From RYN-230 sp963851025 (GTDB lineage Bacteria; Actinomycetota; Actinomycetes; Streptosporangiales; Streptosporangiaceae): a stretch of 64,000 bases of DNA. The position numbers and the translations under genes are program-made. Shown one piece after another: positions 1 through 9,542 of this stretch. Location of the stretch: contig CAWKOA010000018.1 of the NCBI GenBank assembly GCA_963851025.1, positions 3,121 through 67,120 of the forward strand, read 5' to 3'. Under the pieces are notes generated by a model that worked only from the letters and a program-made list of their open reading frames with translations, had not been told where the DNA came from and did not search any database. Each line of letters starts with the position of its first letter. Within the stretch, counting starts at the first letter, position 1.

Positions 1-278
1 CGCTGGTTGAACAGCTGGGCCAGGCCGAGCGAGATCAGCATCGTGATGCCGACCACGGCGACCACCCAGATGACCGTGCGGACGAGGATCCCGGGCAGGT
101 TCGGGTCGTGCAGCAGCCTGGTGAAGTTGGCCAGGCCGGCCGACCCGATCGTGACCCCGATCGGCGTGATGTTCTGCATCGACGTCTGCACCAGGGTCAC
201 GATCGGCCAGAGGACCACGACCGCGATGAGCGCCACCGCCGGGCCGAGCCAGGCCAGCGGCTCCAGGCGGTGCCGCAT
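1..278 (-). CDS. Sugar ABC transporter permease, N-terminal part (cut by window edge)
   Basis: The reverse strand reads from an ATG at 278 into a hydrophobic protein beginning MRHRLEPLAWLGP, with one membrane segment at about residues 10–28 and a second near 68–85. This is the usual start of a MalF/UgpA-type inner-membrane permease of a carbohydrate importer. It lies 5 bp downstream of the lipoprotein gene on the same strand, so the two form an operon. The C-terminal part, including the EAA loop that contacts the ATPase, lies outside the window. The family call rests on the N-terminus and the neighbour. Confidence 0.75.
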   Translation of the reverse strand, partial: MRHRLEPLAWLGPAVALIAVVVLWPIVTLVQTSMQNITPIGVTIGSAGLANFTRLLHDPNLPGILVRTVIWVVAVVGITMLISLGLAQLFNQ

Positions 279-283
279 CCCGG

Positions 284-1534
284 TCAGCCGCCGCTGCTGG
301 TGGCGGTCTGCTGGATCGCGCCCAGCACCTTGGCCGGGCTGCCGGTGATCGCCTGGCCCAGCGTGGTCTTGATCTGGTTCTCCACCGTGGTCCAGTTGGT
401 CTTGTCCGGGTAGTTGACCGAGTTCGGGATGTTGGTCAGGAACGCCGAGAACTCCGGGTTCTTCGCCATCACGGCCGCCGCGGAGGTGGTGGCGGGCAGC
501 AGGTCGTACTCGTTGTCGAACTGCAGCTGGTACCTGTCCTGGTAGGCGAAGTCGAGGAACTTCCTGATCGCCGCCTGGTGGCCCCCGGTGTTGAAGGCCA
601 CGATGTCGTCGTGCACGCCGAGCGTCGAGGTCAGCGGGCCCTTCTGGCCGGGGACGGCGGCCGTGGCGTAGTCAGACGAGGTGAGCGTGCCCGCGGCCTG
701 GATGATCGGGATCACCGCGGGGGAGCCGAGCATCATCCCCACCCGGCCCTGCGCGAACGACGCCCACACGTCCTTGCGGTCCGTGGTGCCGGGGCTCGGC
801 TGGGTGTCGCCGGCCTTGGCCAGCTGGCTCATGAAGTCCAGCGCCTGCACGTTCTGCGCGCTGTTGATGGCGTAGCTGCCGCTGCTGTTCACGTAGCCGC
901 CGCCGGCCCCGAGGAACCAGAGCATCGCCTCGGCCTGGGCCTCCTCGCTGCCGAGCGGCATGCCGTACCCGATGTAGCCCTTGGCCTTGATCGCCGCGGC
1001 GTCGGCCCGCAGCTGCGCCCAGGTGGTGGGGGGCGACGAGATCCCGGCCTTCGCGAAGATCTTCTTGTTGTAGTACAGGGCCCGGGTGCTGGTGGTGAAC
1101 GGGATGCCGTAGTCGGTGCCCTGGTACTGGCCGTCCTTGAGGAAGGTGGGCATCAGGTTGTGCAGGACGGCGGGGGAGAGCACCTCGTGGTCGGCGTAGA
1201 GCAGATGGCTCTGGGCGAACTGCGGGGCCGTGTCCCCTTCGAGGATGTCGGGGAACTGCTTGTTCTGCACGAGCGTCTGGACCTTGTTCGGGAAGTCGGT
1301 CCAGTTCACCGTCTGCACGTTGACCGTGATGCCGGGGTTGGCCTTGTGGAACGCGGCCGCGATGGAATCCCAGTACTTGCTCGTGCTGTTGGCCGGGCCG
1401 GTTCCGTAGTCGGCTCCGAAGAAGGACAGGGTGGTCGTCCCGCCCGAGCCCGAGCCGGAACTCGATCCGCAGCCTGCCAGCGCCACGGCGGCCGCCGCGC
1501 CAATCACTAAGCCCAGGGTGAGCCGCTGCCTCAT
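284..1534 (-). CDS. Extracellular sugar-binding lipoprotein (family 1 solute-binding protein)
   Basis: A 416-residue protein with an N-terminal signal ending in the lipobox LAGC (Cys at about 22), followed by a Gly/Ser-rich linker, so it should be lipid-anchored outside the membrane. The body resembles carbohydrate-binding components of ABC importers: an N-terminal FFGADYGTGP strand, a mid-region WAQLRADAAAIKAKG and a GRVGMMLGSPAV loop. It would capture a sugar or oligosaccharide and deliver it to the permease encoded next. The start is an ATG with a good AAGGAG ribosome site 6 nt upstream. The substrate cannot be told from sequence. No ATPase gene is visible; actinomycetes often use one shared MsiK-type ATPase. 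Confidence 0.85.
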   Translation of the reverse strand: MRQRLTLGLVIGAAAAVALAGCGSSSGSGSGGTTTLSFFGADYGTGPANSTSKYWDSIAAAFHKANPGITVNVQTVNWTDFPNKVQTLVQNKQFPDILEGDTAPQFAQSHLLYADHEVLSPAVLHNLMPTFLKDGQYQGTDYGIPFTTSTRALYYNKKIFAKAGISSPPTTWAQLRADAAAIKAKGYIGYGMPLGSEEAQAEAMLWFLGAGGGYVNSSGSYAINSAQNVQALDFMSQLAKAGDTQPSPGTTDRKDVWASFAQGRVGMMLGSPAVIPIIQAAGTLTSSDYATAAVPGQKGPLTSTLGVHDDIVAFNTGGHQAAIRKFLDFAYQDRYQLQFDNEYDLLPATTSAAAVMAKNPEFSAFLTNIPNSVNYPDKTNWTTVENQIKTTLGQAITGSPAKVLGAIQQTATSSGG

Positions 1535-2348
1535 CGTGATCTCCTTGCTCCGTGCGGGCCGGCCCTGGGGCGTGCCCCTCCCGCCCCCCGGGCCGGAGGC
1601 CGTGGTGCGGCCGCTCCCGGAGTCAACACCAGCCGATCGGCCCGGTTCCAGACTGGATGCCGAATTGTAATGAAAGTTTCCTATTAGTTTCGTAGCAGGA
1701 GGGGCGGGGGAGTGACGGGGGGCGGCGGAGTAGCGGGCGGGCTGCGGAGTGCGGGGGGCGGACGGGGCGGGAGGCCGCGGGCGCGCCCGCCCGCGCCCGG
1801 TCCGGGCCGGCCCGCCGGCACGCCGGCCGCCCGGATGTTACGCAAACTTCACCAGCGGCCCCGGGCGGTCACCCGCCCCGTGCCCCTGCGGACGGCTGCG
1901 ACGCGCTGAACTGGGCGGAAATACCCCGCGAAGCCCCGGCTGACCAGTAAATTCGTCAGAGCCCGCAGTGATCGCCGGAGGACTGGGCGGTGCTGGGCGG
2001 CTGGGTGAGGGTTGTCGCGACTGCTGGCTTTGACGGGATGCAGGCTTTATGGACGGTTTGCATCCGGTATTGGCCGGCATGTTCATCCGGTAACATCTGG
2101 TGGCGGTCGCGAGCGGCCGCTTCGCGCACGCTGAGCCCGCCGGGGATAACTGGTCTCGGCCCCTGCCCAGAACGCAGCTCAGCGCGTTTCACAATTCCAA
2201 TGCGGTTCATCACTCGCAGTGTGGTCATCGGGCGGCGCTGTGCGCAGGTTGCTGTGGGATTCAGGCAAGCAGGGCTGAGGGAGCAAACCAGCAGTGAGCG
2301 GAACGATTGCGAGGCCGGCCGCAGGCGGGCCGCCCGGAGAATCGCGCA
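1535..2348. other. Gene-free region of about 0.8 kb between divergent genes
   Basis: No convincing coding sequence is seen on either strand; the open frames are arginine/proline-rich shadows. It holds the promoter side of the sugar-transport operon, including an operator-like element near 1672–1691, and the upstream region of the glycosyltransferase. A dyad GGATGCA (2036–2042) / TGCATCC (2059–2065) lies in a relatively AT-rich patch and may be regulatory. Confidence 0.5.
1672..1691. promoter_or_regulatory. Candidate repressor operator of the sugar ABC operon
   Basis: The palindrome GAAAGTTTC (GAAA-N-TTTC) at 1672–1680 is followed by another GTTTC at 1687–1691, in an AT-rich island about 140–155 bp upstream of the binding-protein start. 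GAAA-N-TTTC cores resemble sites bound by LacI- and ROK-type sugar repressors. The identity of the regulator is inference; none is encoded nearby. Confidence 0.4.
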
Positions 2349-3945
2349 GTGACGTCGGAGGCCGCACAGGAGGATCGCCGGAGAGCCTGGCTGACCCCGG
2401 TCAGCGTGGCCATCGGCGCCTGCACGCTGCTGGCCCTGGCGCTCCGGCTGCTGCTGCTGAGCCGCCCCGGCTACCTGATGGGCGTCACCGAGTACGACGA
2501 CGGGCCCTACTTCGGCAGCGCCGTCAGCCTGATCCACGGCTTCCTGCCGTACCGCTCGTTCGTCCTGGTGCAGCCGCCCGGGATCACCCTGCTGATGGTC
2601 CCGTCCGCGCTGCTGTCCAAGGCCACCGGGACGGCCACGGCCATGGCGACCGGGCGGATCCTGACCACGCTGGCCAGCTCGGCGGGCGTGGTGCTGGTGG
2701 GCCTGCTGGTGCGGCATCGCGGCCTGCTGGCCGTGATCGTGAGCTGCGGGATCGTCGCGGTCTACCCGGACAGCGTGTCCACCGCGCGCACCATCCTGGT
2801 CGAGCCGTGGCTGGTGATGTTCTGCCTGCTCGGGGCGCTGGCCCTGTTCGACGGGAACCGCCTGACCAGCAGCCGGAAGCGGCTGCTGTGGGGCGGCGTC
2901 GCGTTCGGGTTCGCGGGCTGCGTCGAGGTGTGGGCGATCTTCCCGGTCATCGTGCTGGTGGTCATGCTCCTCCCGCAGATCAGGCGGGCCGCGGTGTACG
3001 TGGGCGGGGTCGCGATCGGCTTCCTGGTCCCGACCCTCCCGTTCGCCGCCCTGGCGCCCAAGCGCTTCTACCAGAGCCTGTACGTGGCCCAGGTCGCCCC
3101 GCGGGCCGGGTCGACCCGGGTCCCGCTGCCCGCCCGGCTGAGCCACATGCTCGGCATCAGCACCCTGCATCTGCCTGCCCATCCCGCGCACGCTGATCCT
3201 GGCGGCCACGGCGGTGCTCGTCATCCTGGTGGCCGCGATGATCGCCGTGGCGTGGCGGGTGCTGCGCCAGGCACCGCCCGCGCTGGACTGGTGCGCGCTC
3301 GCCACCACCGCCGTGATCACGGTCATGTTCATGTGGCCGGACCAGTTCCACTATCACTTCGCCGCGTTCCTGGCGCCGTTCTTCGCCATGTCCATCGCGC
3401 TGCCCCTGTCCCGCCTCCTCGAGGCGCTCAGCCAGGGCACCGGCTGGCTGCCCGCCACGGACGGGCGGCGCCTGTGGATACCGGCCACGGTGCTGGCCAG
3501 CCTGGCCATCGTGGTGCTGGCCATGGACCAGGCCAGCTACGAATCCCATCTCGAGCTGCGCCTGGCCCCGGTGGCCCCGGCGGTGGACAGGATCATCCCG
3601 AAGGGCGCCTGCATCGCCACCGACCAGGTGTCCTACCTGCTGATGGCCAACCGGTTCAGCCCCGACCAGTCCAACTGCCCGCACATGCTGGACGGGCTCG
3701 GCAGCGATCTCGGCTTCTCCAACGGCCTCAAGCCGGCCACCGGCGCGGGCAAGGTCGCCGCCGTCCAGGCGATGTGGCGGGACGAGTTCACCCACGCCCA
3801 GTTCGTCTGGCTGTCCTACAACTCCTACCGCCGGGTCGCCTGGGACCCGCAGCTGCGGGCCTACTTCAAGGCCAACTTCGTGCAGGTCCTCAAGCACGGC
3901 TGGCACGACACCCTGTACGCCCGCAAGGGCACGCACACGGGCTGA
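2349..3945 (+). CDS. Polytopic membrane glycosyltransferase-like protein (GT-C type), frame broken
   Basis: A multi-span protein of about 530 residues. The N-terminal half has a first membrane segment at about 14–32, then the acidic motif EYDDGPYF in the first outer loop, as in ArnT/PMT-like GT-C enzymes that use lipid-linked sugars. At least six further hydrophobic segments follow. The C-terminal half continues in the +1 frame from about 3170 (PIPRTLILAATAVLV onward) and ends with a soluble domain (DRIIPKGACIATDQVSYL). The break near 3170 is one surplus base, probably a sequence error. The start is a GTG at 2349. Sugar and acceptor are unknown. It converges on pobA with a 13-bp gap. Confidence 0.7.
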
Positions 3946-3958
3946 CGACCGCGCGCGA

Positions 3959-5154
3959 TCAGGGCTGCGGCGGGTAGCCGGTGTAGTTCTCGGCCAGCGA
4001 CGCCGCGGCCGCCCGTGAGGTGGTGACGTAGCGGAGCTGGGCCAGCTGGAGCTGCGCGTCCATCGGGTCCGCTCCGGGCACGGTGTGCAGCATCGTGGTC
4101 ATCCACCAGGAGAAGTGGGTGCGCCGCCAGACCCGGTCCAGGCAGGCGCCGGAGTAGGAGTCGGCCAGGCGCGGGTCGCCGCGCAGCAGCGCCTCGAGCG
4201 CGCCGGCCAGCACCGCGACGTCCCCCAGGGCCAGGTTGAGTCCCTTGGCCCCGGTGGGCGGCACGATATGCGCGGCGTCCCCGGCCAGGAACAGCCGCCC
4301 GTGGCGCATCGGCGCGCTGACGAAGCTGCGCATCGGGGTGATGCCCTTGTCCAGGATCGGGCCTTCCTTGAGCTCCCAGCCGGGCAGCGCGAACCGCCGC
4401 TGCAGCTCGGCCCAGATCCGCTCGTCGGGCCACGCGCTGATCTGCTCGTCCGGGGAGACCTGCAGGTAGAGCCGGCTGACCAGCGGGCTGCGCAGGCTGT
4501 GCAGGGCGAACCCGTCCGGGTGATGGGCGTAGATCAGCTCATCGGTGGACGGCGGGACGTCGGCGAGGATGCCCAGCCAGGCGTACGGGTACTCGCGTTC
4601 CCAGACGGTCAGCAGGCCCGCCGGGACCGCCGGGCGGCAGATCCCGTGGAAGCCGTCGCAGCCCGCGATCGCATCGCAGCTGACCTCGTGCCTGGTCCCG
4701 TCCGCGCTGGTGTACCGGAGCACCGGGCGGGTCGGTGTCCAGGTCAGTCCACCTCGGTGCCGGTCACGTCGAACTCCAGGTGGCCGCCGGCCGCCAGCCG
4801 GGCCTCGATGAGGTCCTTGACCACCTCGGTCTGCGCGTAGACGGTGACGGTCCGCCCGGTCAGGTCCCGGAAGTCGATGTGGTGCCGCTCGCCGGCGAAC
4901 TGCAGGTAGATGCCGCCGTGCTCCAGGCCCTCACGGTCCAGGCGGCCCGCCAGGCCGGCCTCCCGGAGCAGCGCGACGCTGCCGGCTTCCAGCACGCCGG
5001 CCCGCTGGCGGGCCTCGCAGTAGGCCCGGCTCCGGTCCTCGACCAGCACCGAGTCGATGCCGCGCAGCGCGAGCAGGTGGGACAGCAGCAGCCCGGCCGG
5101 CCCGGCCCCGACGATTCCGACCTGGGTGCGCGTGCGCGCGGGTGCGGCGGCCAT
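3959..5154 (-). CDS. pobA: 4-hydroxybenzoate 3-monooxygenase (flavin aromatic hydroxylase), frame broken
   Basis: A class A flavoprotein monooxygenase: FAD-binding GAGPAGLLLSHLLALRG at the N-terminus, the RQRAGVLE stretch typical of p-hydroxybenzoate hydroxylases, CDGFHG (DG motif) and GDAAHIVPPTGAKGLNLA (GD motif). It would convert 4-hydroxybenzoate to protocatechuate with NAD(P)H and O2. Total length is about 395 residues, normal for PobA. The N-terminal 136 codons and the C-terminal 254 lie in different frames; one base appears missing near 4735, where restoring a C gives a continuous VDLTWTPTRPVLRYTS. The ATG directly abuts the stop of the aldehyde dehydrogenase (TAGATG), so the two genes are coupled. 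Confidence 0.88.
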
Positions 5155-6612
5155 CTAGAACGGGTAGGGCGCGATCTCGCTGCGCATCGTGACCCAGCGG
5201 GTATCGGTGAACGCGTCGAGGTTGGCGGTGCCGCCGAAGCGGGCGCCGGTGCCCGAGGCGCCGATGCCGCCGAACGGGGTGTTCGGCGCGTCGTCCACGG
5301 TCTGGTCGTTGATGTGCACGATGCCGGTCGGGATCTTCCGGGCCAGGTCCAGGCCACGCAGCGGGTCCCTGGTCAGGATGCCCAGCGACAGCCCGTACTC
5401 GGTGTCCGCGGCCAGCTTGGCCGCCTCGTCCGCGGTGGAGAACCGGATGACCGGGGCCACCGGCCCGAACACCTCGCTGGCGTAGGCGGGCATCGCGGGC
5501 GCGACCTCGGCCAGCACGGTGGGCTGGTAGAACAGGCCGTCGTAGGTGCCGCCCGCGGCCAGCCGGGCCCCGGCGTCCACGCTCGCGGTGACCAGGCCGT
5601 GGATCTTGTCGCGCTGCCGCTCGTCGATGATGGGGCCCAGCGCGACCTGGCCGCTGGCCGGGTCGCCGACCGGCAGGTGGCTGGCCTTGCCCGCCAGCGC
5701 CGCCACGTAGTCGTCGTAGACCGAGTCCTGGACCAGGTGCCGGCCGGTGGTCATGCAGATCTGGCCCTGGTGCAGGAACGAGCCCCACGCGCCGGCCGAC
5801 GCGGCCGCGTCCAGGTCGGCGTCGTCCAGCACGATCAGCGCCGAGTTGCCGCCCAGTTCCAGGTGGACCCGCTTGAGATGCTGGCCGGCCAGCGCGCCCA
5901 CGTGGCGGCCCACCGCGGTGGACCCGGTGAACGAGATCACCCGCACCAGCGGGTCGGTGATCAGCGTTTCCCCGGCGTCCGGGCCGCCTGGCAGCACGTG
6001 CAGCACGCCCTCGGGCAGCCCGGCCTCCTCGAAGACGCGGGCCAGCACCACCCCGCCGCACACCGCGGTACGCGGGTCGGGCTTGAGTATCACCGCGTTG
6101 CCCAGCGCCAGCGCGGGGGCCACCGACCGGATGGCCAGGATCTGCGGGAAGTTGAACGGGGAGATGACGCCGACCACTCCCACCGGGACCCGCTCGGCCC
6201 AGCTGAGGTGCGGTGACTCGGTCGGCAGCAGCTCACCGTAGGGGCGCGAGGGCAGGGTGGCCGCCTCGTAGATCTCCTCGGTGGCCACGTGCGTCTCGAA
6301 CTGCGCCGCGGGCCCGATCTTGCCGCCCTCGCGGACGCTCCAGCCCTCGATCTCCTCGGCGTGCGCCTTCCAGATGTCTCCCGCGCGGCGCAGGATGGCG
6401 GACCGCTCGGTGTGCGGGAGCGCGGCCCAGGCGGGCTGGGCGGCGGCCGCGGCCGTGGCGGCGGCCGCGATGTCGGCGGGCGAGGCGACGCCGACCCGGC
6501 CGAGTTCCGCGCCCGTGGCTGGCTCCGTGACCGGGGCCTCGCCCCCGGAGACCGCCTTCCAGCCGCCGCTGAAGGCCTTGCCGCGCCATGTCGCCTCGTC
6601 GAGGAAGGTCAC
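5155..6612 (-). CDS. Aldehyde dehydrogenase, benzaldehyde dehydrogenase-like
   Basis: An intact NAD(P)-dependent aldehyde dehydrogenase of 485 residues. Motifs: FNFPQILAIRS, ILKPDP, FTGSTAVGR (cofactor loop), HLELGGNS (general-base Glu), QGQICMTTGR (catalytic Cys) and EVFGPVAPV. I prefer the GTG at 6612 to the ATG at 6630, because the ATG lies just before the AAAGGAG ribosome site that sits correctly for the GTG. It is first in a two-gene operon with pobA, so its likely job is oxidising an aromatic aldehyde such as 4-hydroxybenzaldehyde to the acid that PobA hydroxylates. Substrate is inferred from context. Confidence 0.85.
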   Translation of the reverse strand: MTFLDEATWRGKAFSGGWKAVSGGEAPVTEPATGAELGRVGVASPADIAAAATAAAAAQPAWAALPHTERSAILRRAGDIWKAHAEEIEGWSVREGGKIGPAAQFETHVATEEIYEAATLPSRPYGELLPTESPHLSWAERVPVGVVGVISPFNFPQILAIRSVAPALALGNAVILKPDPRTAVCGGVVLARVFEEAGLPEGVLHVLPGGPDAGETLITDPLVRVISFTGSTAVGRHVGALAGQHLKRVHLELGGNSALIVLDDADLDAAASAGAWGSFLHQGQICMTTGRHLVQDSVYDDYVAALAGKASHLPVGDPASGQVALGPIIDERQRDKIHGLVTASVDAGARLAAGGTYDGLFYQPTVLAEVAPAMPAYASEVFGPVAPVIRFSTADEAAKLAADTEYGLSLGILTRDPLRGLDLARKIPTGIVHINDQTVDDAPNTPFGGIGASGTGARFGGTANLDAFTDTRWVTMRSEIAPYPF

Positions 6613-6676
6613 GGGAGCTCCTTTGATCACCGATGACGGGAAGGACTGGAAAGGGAGGTTCCACCCGGGGAATGAG

Positions 6677-6719
6677 TGTGCGCTTTTCGCACAGCAGTTC
6701 TATCGTCGAACATTGCGAA
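6677..6719. promoter_or_regulatory. Inverted repeats in the shared promoter region of ALDH-pobA and the ligase gene
   Basis: The 209-bp divergent intergenic region contains a perfect inverted repeat TGTGCG-5 nt-CGCACA (6677–6693), overlapped by a wider dyad TTCGCA (6686–6691) and TGCGAA (6714–6719). These are the only AT-richer elements here and are plausible operators for a regulator of one or both operons. PobR-type IclR regulators control pobA elsewhere, but none is encoded here. Confidence 0.45.
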
Positions 6720-6821
6720 TCTAGGGGATGTCGGCTCCCAGTGTCAACGAGCCGGCTGGCGGTCCGCGTGCTCGCCGGCATTGCGCTGTACGAGGCTGGC
6801 CGCGCGTGCTACCTCTGTCCC

Positions 6822-8251
6822 ATGACTGACTACGTGCCAGCAGGGTCCGCGGGCGCCGCGGACGATGACGCGGTCAGCGCGGTCACCGAGCGCGCCCACG
6901 CTGACCAGGTCTCCCTCGTCCGGTTCCTGTACGCCGACCACGGCGGGATCATCCGCGGCAAGGCCGCGTCGGCGGCCATGCTGCCGGGCCGGCTGCGGAC
7001 CGGGATCGGGCACACGGTCGCGATGATGGCCATGTCCATGCTGGATTCCCTGCAGCCGGTGGACGGGATGGGGCCGGTCGGCGAGGTCCGCATCATGCCC
7101 GACCCGTCCACGTTCGTCACCCTGCCGTACGCGCCCGGGGCCGCGGCCATGCTGTCCGACCTGGTCCAGCCCGGGCGGTGAGCCCTGGGACGGCTGCTCG
7201 CGCACGTTCCTGAAGCAGGCCATCGCGGACATGGCTGCCGAGGGATACGCGGTGCACGCGTCGTTCGAGCCCGAGTTCACCCTGGGCCGCCGGGAGGCCG
7301 ATCCGGACGGCGGCCCGGACCGGCTCGTCCCGGTGGACGACAGCCTCTGCTACTCCTCGACCGGGTTCGCGCTGGCCCACGACTTCGCGATGGACCTGCT
7401 GGCCGCCCTGCAGGCGCAGGGCCTGGAGGTGGAGTCCTACTACCCGGAACTCGGCCACGGCCAGCAGGAGATGACGATCCGGCACGCCCCCGCGCTGCGC
7501 GCGGCCGACAACCACGTGCTGTACCGGGAGACCGTGCGCGGCGTCGCGTTCCGCCGCGGGCTGTGGGCCAGCCTGGCCCCCAAGCCCGTGCCCGGCCAGG
7601 CCGGCAACGGGACCCACCTGCACGTGTCGCTCACCGATCTCGGGCCGGATGGCCAGCCCGGCGGAGCACCAGGCGTTCTATGACCCCGACGACGAGTACC
7701 AGCTGTCCGCCACCGGCTACCACTTCATCGGCGGCCTGCTCGCCCACCTGCCCGCGCTGGTCGCCCTCACCTGCGCCAGCGTCAACTCCTACCGCCGCCT
7801 GGCCCCGCAGATGTGGGCCAGCGCCTTCACCGTGTACGGCATGGACAACCGCGAGGCCGCGGTGCGCATCTGCTCGCCCATGCTCGGCGACGCGGCCGGC
7901 ACCGTGAACCTGGAGCTCAAGCCGTCGGATTCGAGCGCGAACCCGTACCTGGCCCTGGGCGCCGTGATCCTCGCCGGCCTGGACGGCATCCGGCGCAAGC
8001 TGGACCCCGGCGACGCCGTGAACGTGGATCCCGCCACCCTCAGCGACGCCGAGCGCGAGGCCCGGGGCGCGCACCGGCTGCCGGCCTCCCTCACCGCGGC
8101 GCTGGACGCGCTGGAGGCGGACGACCTCCTGATGGAGGCGCTCGGCCCGCTGCGCCGCCAGGCCTACCTGGCGGTGAAGCGCTCCGAGGCCGCCGACTTC
8201 GCCGGCCGCGACGAGGCCTGGGAGTGCTTCCAGCACTTCACGAAGATCTGA
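6822..8251 (+). CDS. Glutamine-synthetase-like ligase (FluG C-terminal / gamma-glutamylamide type), frame broken
   Basis: About 475 residues of the glutamine synthetase superfamily. Seen: EPEFTL (metal-binding Glu), YYPELGHGQQEMTI, GNGTHLHVSL (GSGMHxH-like), NSYRRL, NREAAVRI and LELKPSDSSANPYLALGA. The short type-III-like architecture and lack of classic GlnA features suggest a ligase joining glutamate to an amine, as in PuuA, IpuC or FluG-type proteins. The protein lies in three frames, with breaks near 7170 and 7660; each is repaired by deleting one G or C. It sits 2 bp before the amidohydrolase, the reverse order of the fungal FluG fusion (amidohydrolase then ligase). The start ATG at 6822 is the first residue with family-like sequence. 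Confidence 0.8.
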
Positions 8252-8253
8252 GC

Positions 8254-9415
8254 ATGGCTGACCCGTCGCCGGCCGGGCCCGGCCTGCTGGACCCCGGCAT
8301 CGGCGCGCTCGCGCTCGTGGACCATCACGTCCACCCGGCGCTCGTGGCCGAGACGGAAGCGGCCGAGTTCGAGCAGCTGCTCACCGAGTCGGACCGGCCG
8401 CTGCCGGCCGGGCTGACCACGTTCGACTCCCAGCTGGGCGTGGCGGTCCGGCGCTGGTGCGCACCGGTCCTGGACCTCGAGCCGTTCGCGGCCCCCGCCG
8501 ACTACCTGGCCCGGCGCTCCGCCCTGGGCCCGGCCGAGGTCACCCGGCGGCTGCTGCGGGCCAGCGGGATCGCTCATTTCCTGCTCGACACCGGCTATGT
8601 CCGGCCCGGCCTGCTCGACCTGCCCGGGATGCGGGAGGCGGCCGGCGTCCGCGGCCGACGAGATCGTCCGCCTGGAGGCCGTGGCGGAGCAGGCGGTGCT
8701 GGACGGCGACGGCAGCGCGGCCGGGTTCGCGGCCCGCTTCGCGGCGGCGCTGGCCCGCCAGGCCGCCACGGCGGTGGGCCTGAAGAGCATCGTCGGCTAC
8801 CGGTACGGCCTGGACTTCGACCCGGAGCCGCCCGCCGCGGCCGAGGTGACCGAGGCGGCGGGCGGCTGGCTGCGGCAGATCGAGGCCACCGGCCAGGTCC
8901 GGGTGGAGGACCCGGTGCTGCTGCGCCACCTGCTGTGGGCCGGGCTGGACCTGGGGCTCCCGCTGCAGCTGCACACCGGGTTCGGGGATCCGGACGCGGA
9001 CCTGCGCCGCTGCGACCCGCTGCTGCTGCGCGGGTTCCTGGAGCGCACCGAGCCCGCCGGGGTGCCGGTCATGCTGCTGCACTGCTACCCGTACCACCGC
9101 GGGGCCGGCGTACCTGGCCCAGGCGTACCCGCACGTCTACCTGGACGTCGGGCTGGCCATCAACTACACCGGCGCGCGGGCCGCCGCCGTGGTCGCCGAG
9201 TCGCTGGAGCTGGCCCCGTTCGGCAAGCTGCTGTTCTCCTCCGACGCCTGGGGACCGCCCGAGCTGCACTACCTGGGCGCCCTGCTGTGGCGCCGGGCCA
9301 CCGCCCGGGTGCTCGGGTGAGTGGGTGGCCGACGGGGACTGGAGCCGGGCCGACGCGCTGCGGGTCGCGGAGATGGTCGGCGGCGGGCAACGCCCGCCGG
9401 GTCTACCGCCTGTAA
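8254..9415 (+). CDS. Amidohydrolase family 2 protein (FluG N-terminal type), multiple frame breaks
   Basis: A TIM-barrel metal-dependent hydrolase of about 385 residues. Seen: LVDHHVHPAL (HxH metal site, about residue 20–30), LKSIVGYRYGL (barrel Lys), LPLQLHTGFG (His), VMLLHCYPYHRGA (His) and LLFSSDAWGPPELHYLG (catalytic Asp). The reading frame shifts near 8650, 9110, 9320 and 9390, every time by one surplus base, and the repaired end reads GGGNARRVYRL then TAA. This gene and the preceding ligase together match the two halves of FluG. Substrate unknown; an amide or gamma-glutamyl conjugate is plausible from context. Confidence 0.75.
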
Positions 9416-9444
9416 CTCCCCGGCCGCCGGTAACTCCCCGGCCG
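9413..9444 (+). repeat. Tandem repeat of the stop-codon segment
   Basis: TAACTCCCCGGCCG occurs at 9413–9426 and again at 9431–9444, an 18-nt period. The amidohydrolase TAA stop is therefore repeated in the same frame six codons later. Confidence 0.8.
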
Positions 9445-9542
9445 GGCGCGCTGTCCGGTATCGTGCGCGTTACGTACATTCGTTCACATGCTGGAATCAG
9501 CCGCTGTGTCGTAAGCCGCGCGACCTGGATGCGGAGGTGGCC

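Noticed and set aside
4735..6216. Long forward-strand frame opposite pobA and the aldehyde dehydrogenase
   Set aside because: No family features, biased composition, and it is antisense to two well-supported enzymes.
7000..9400. Programmed ribosomal frameshifting in the ligase and amidohydrolase genes
   Set aside because: The breaks are many, at unrelated sites, without slippery heptamers plus pseudoknots, and most are cured by removing one G or C. Consensus error is simpler.
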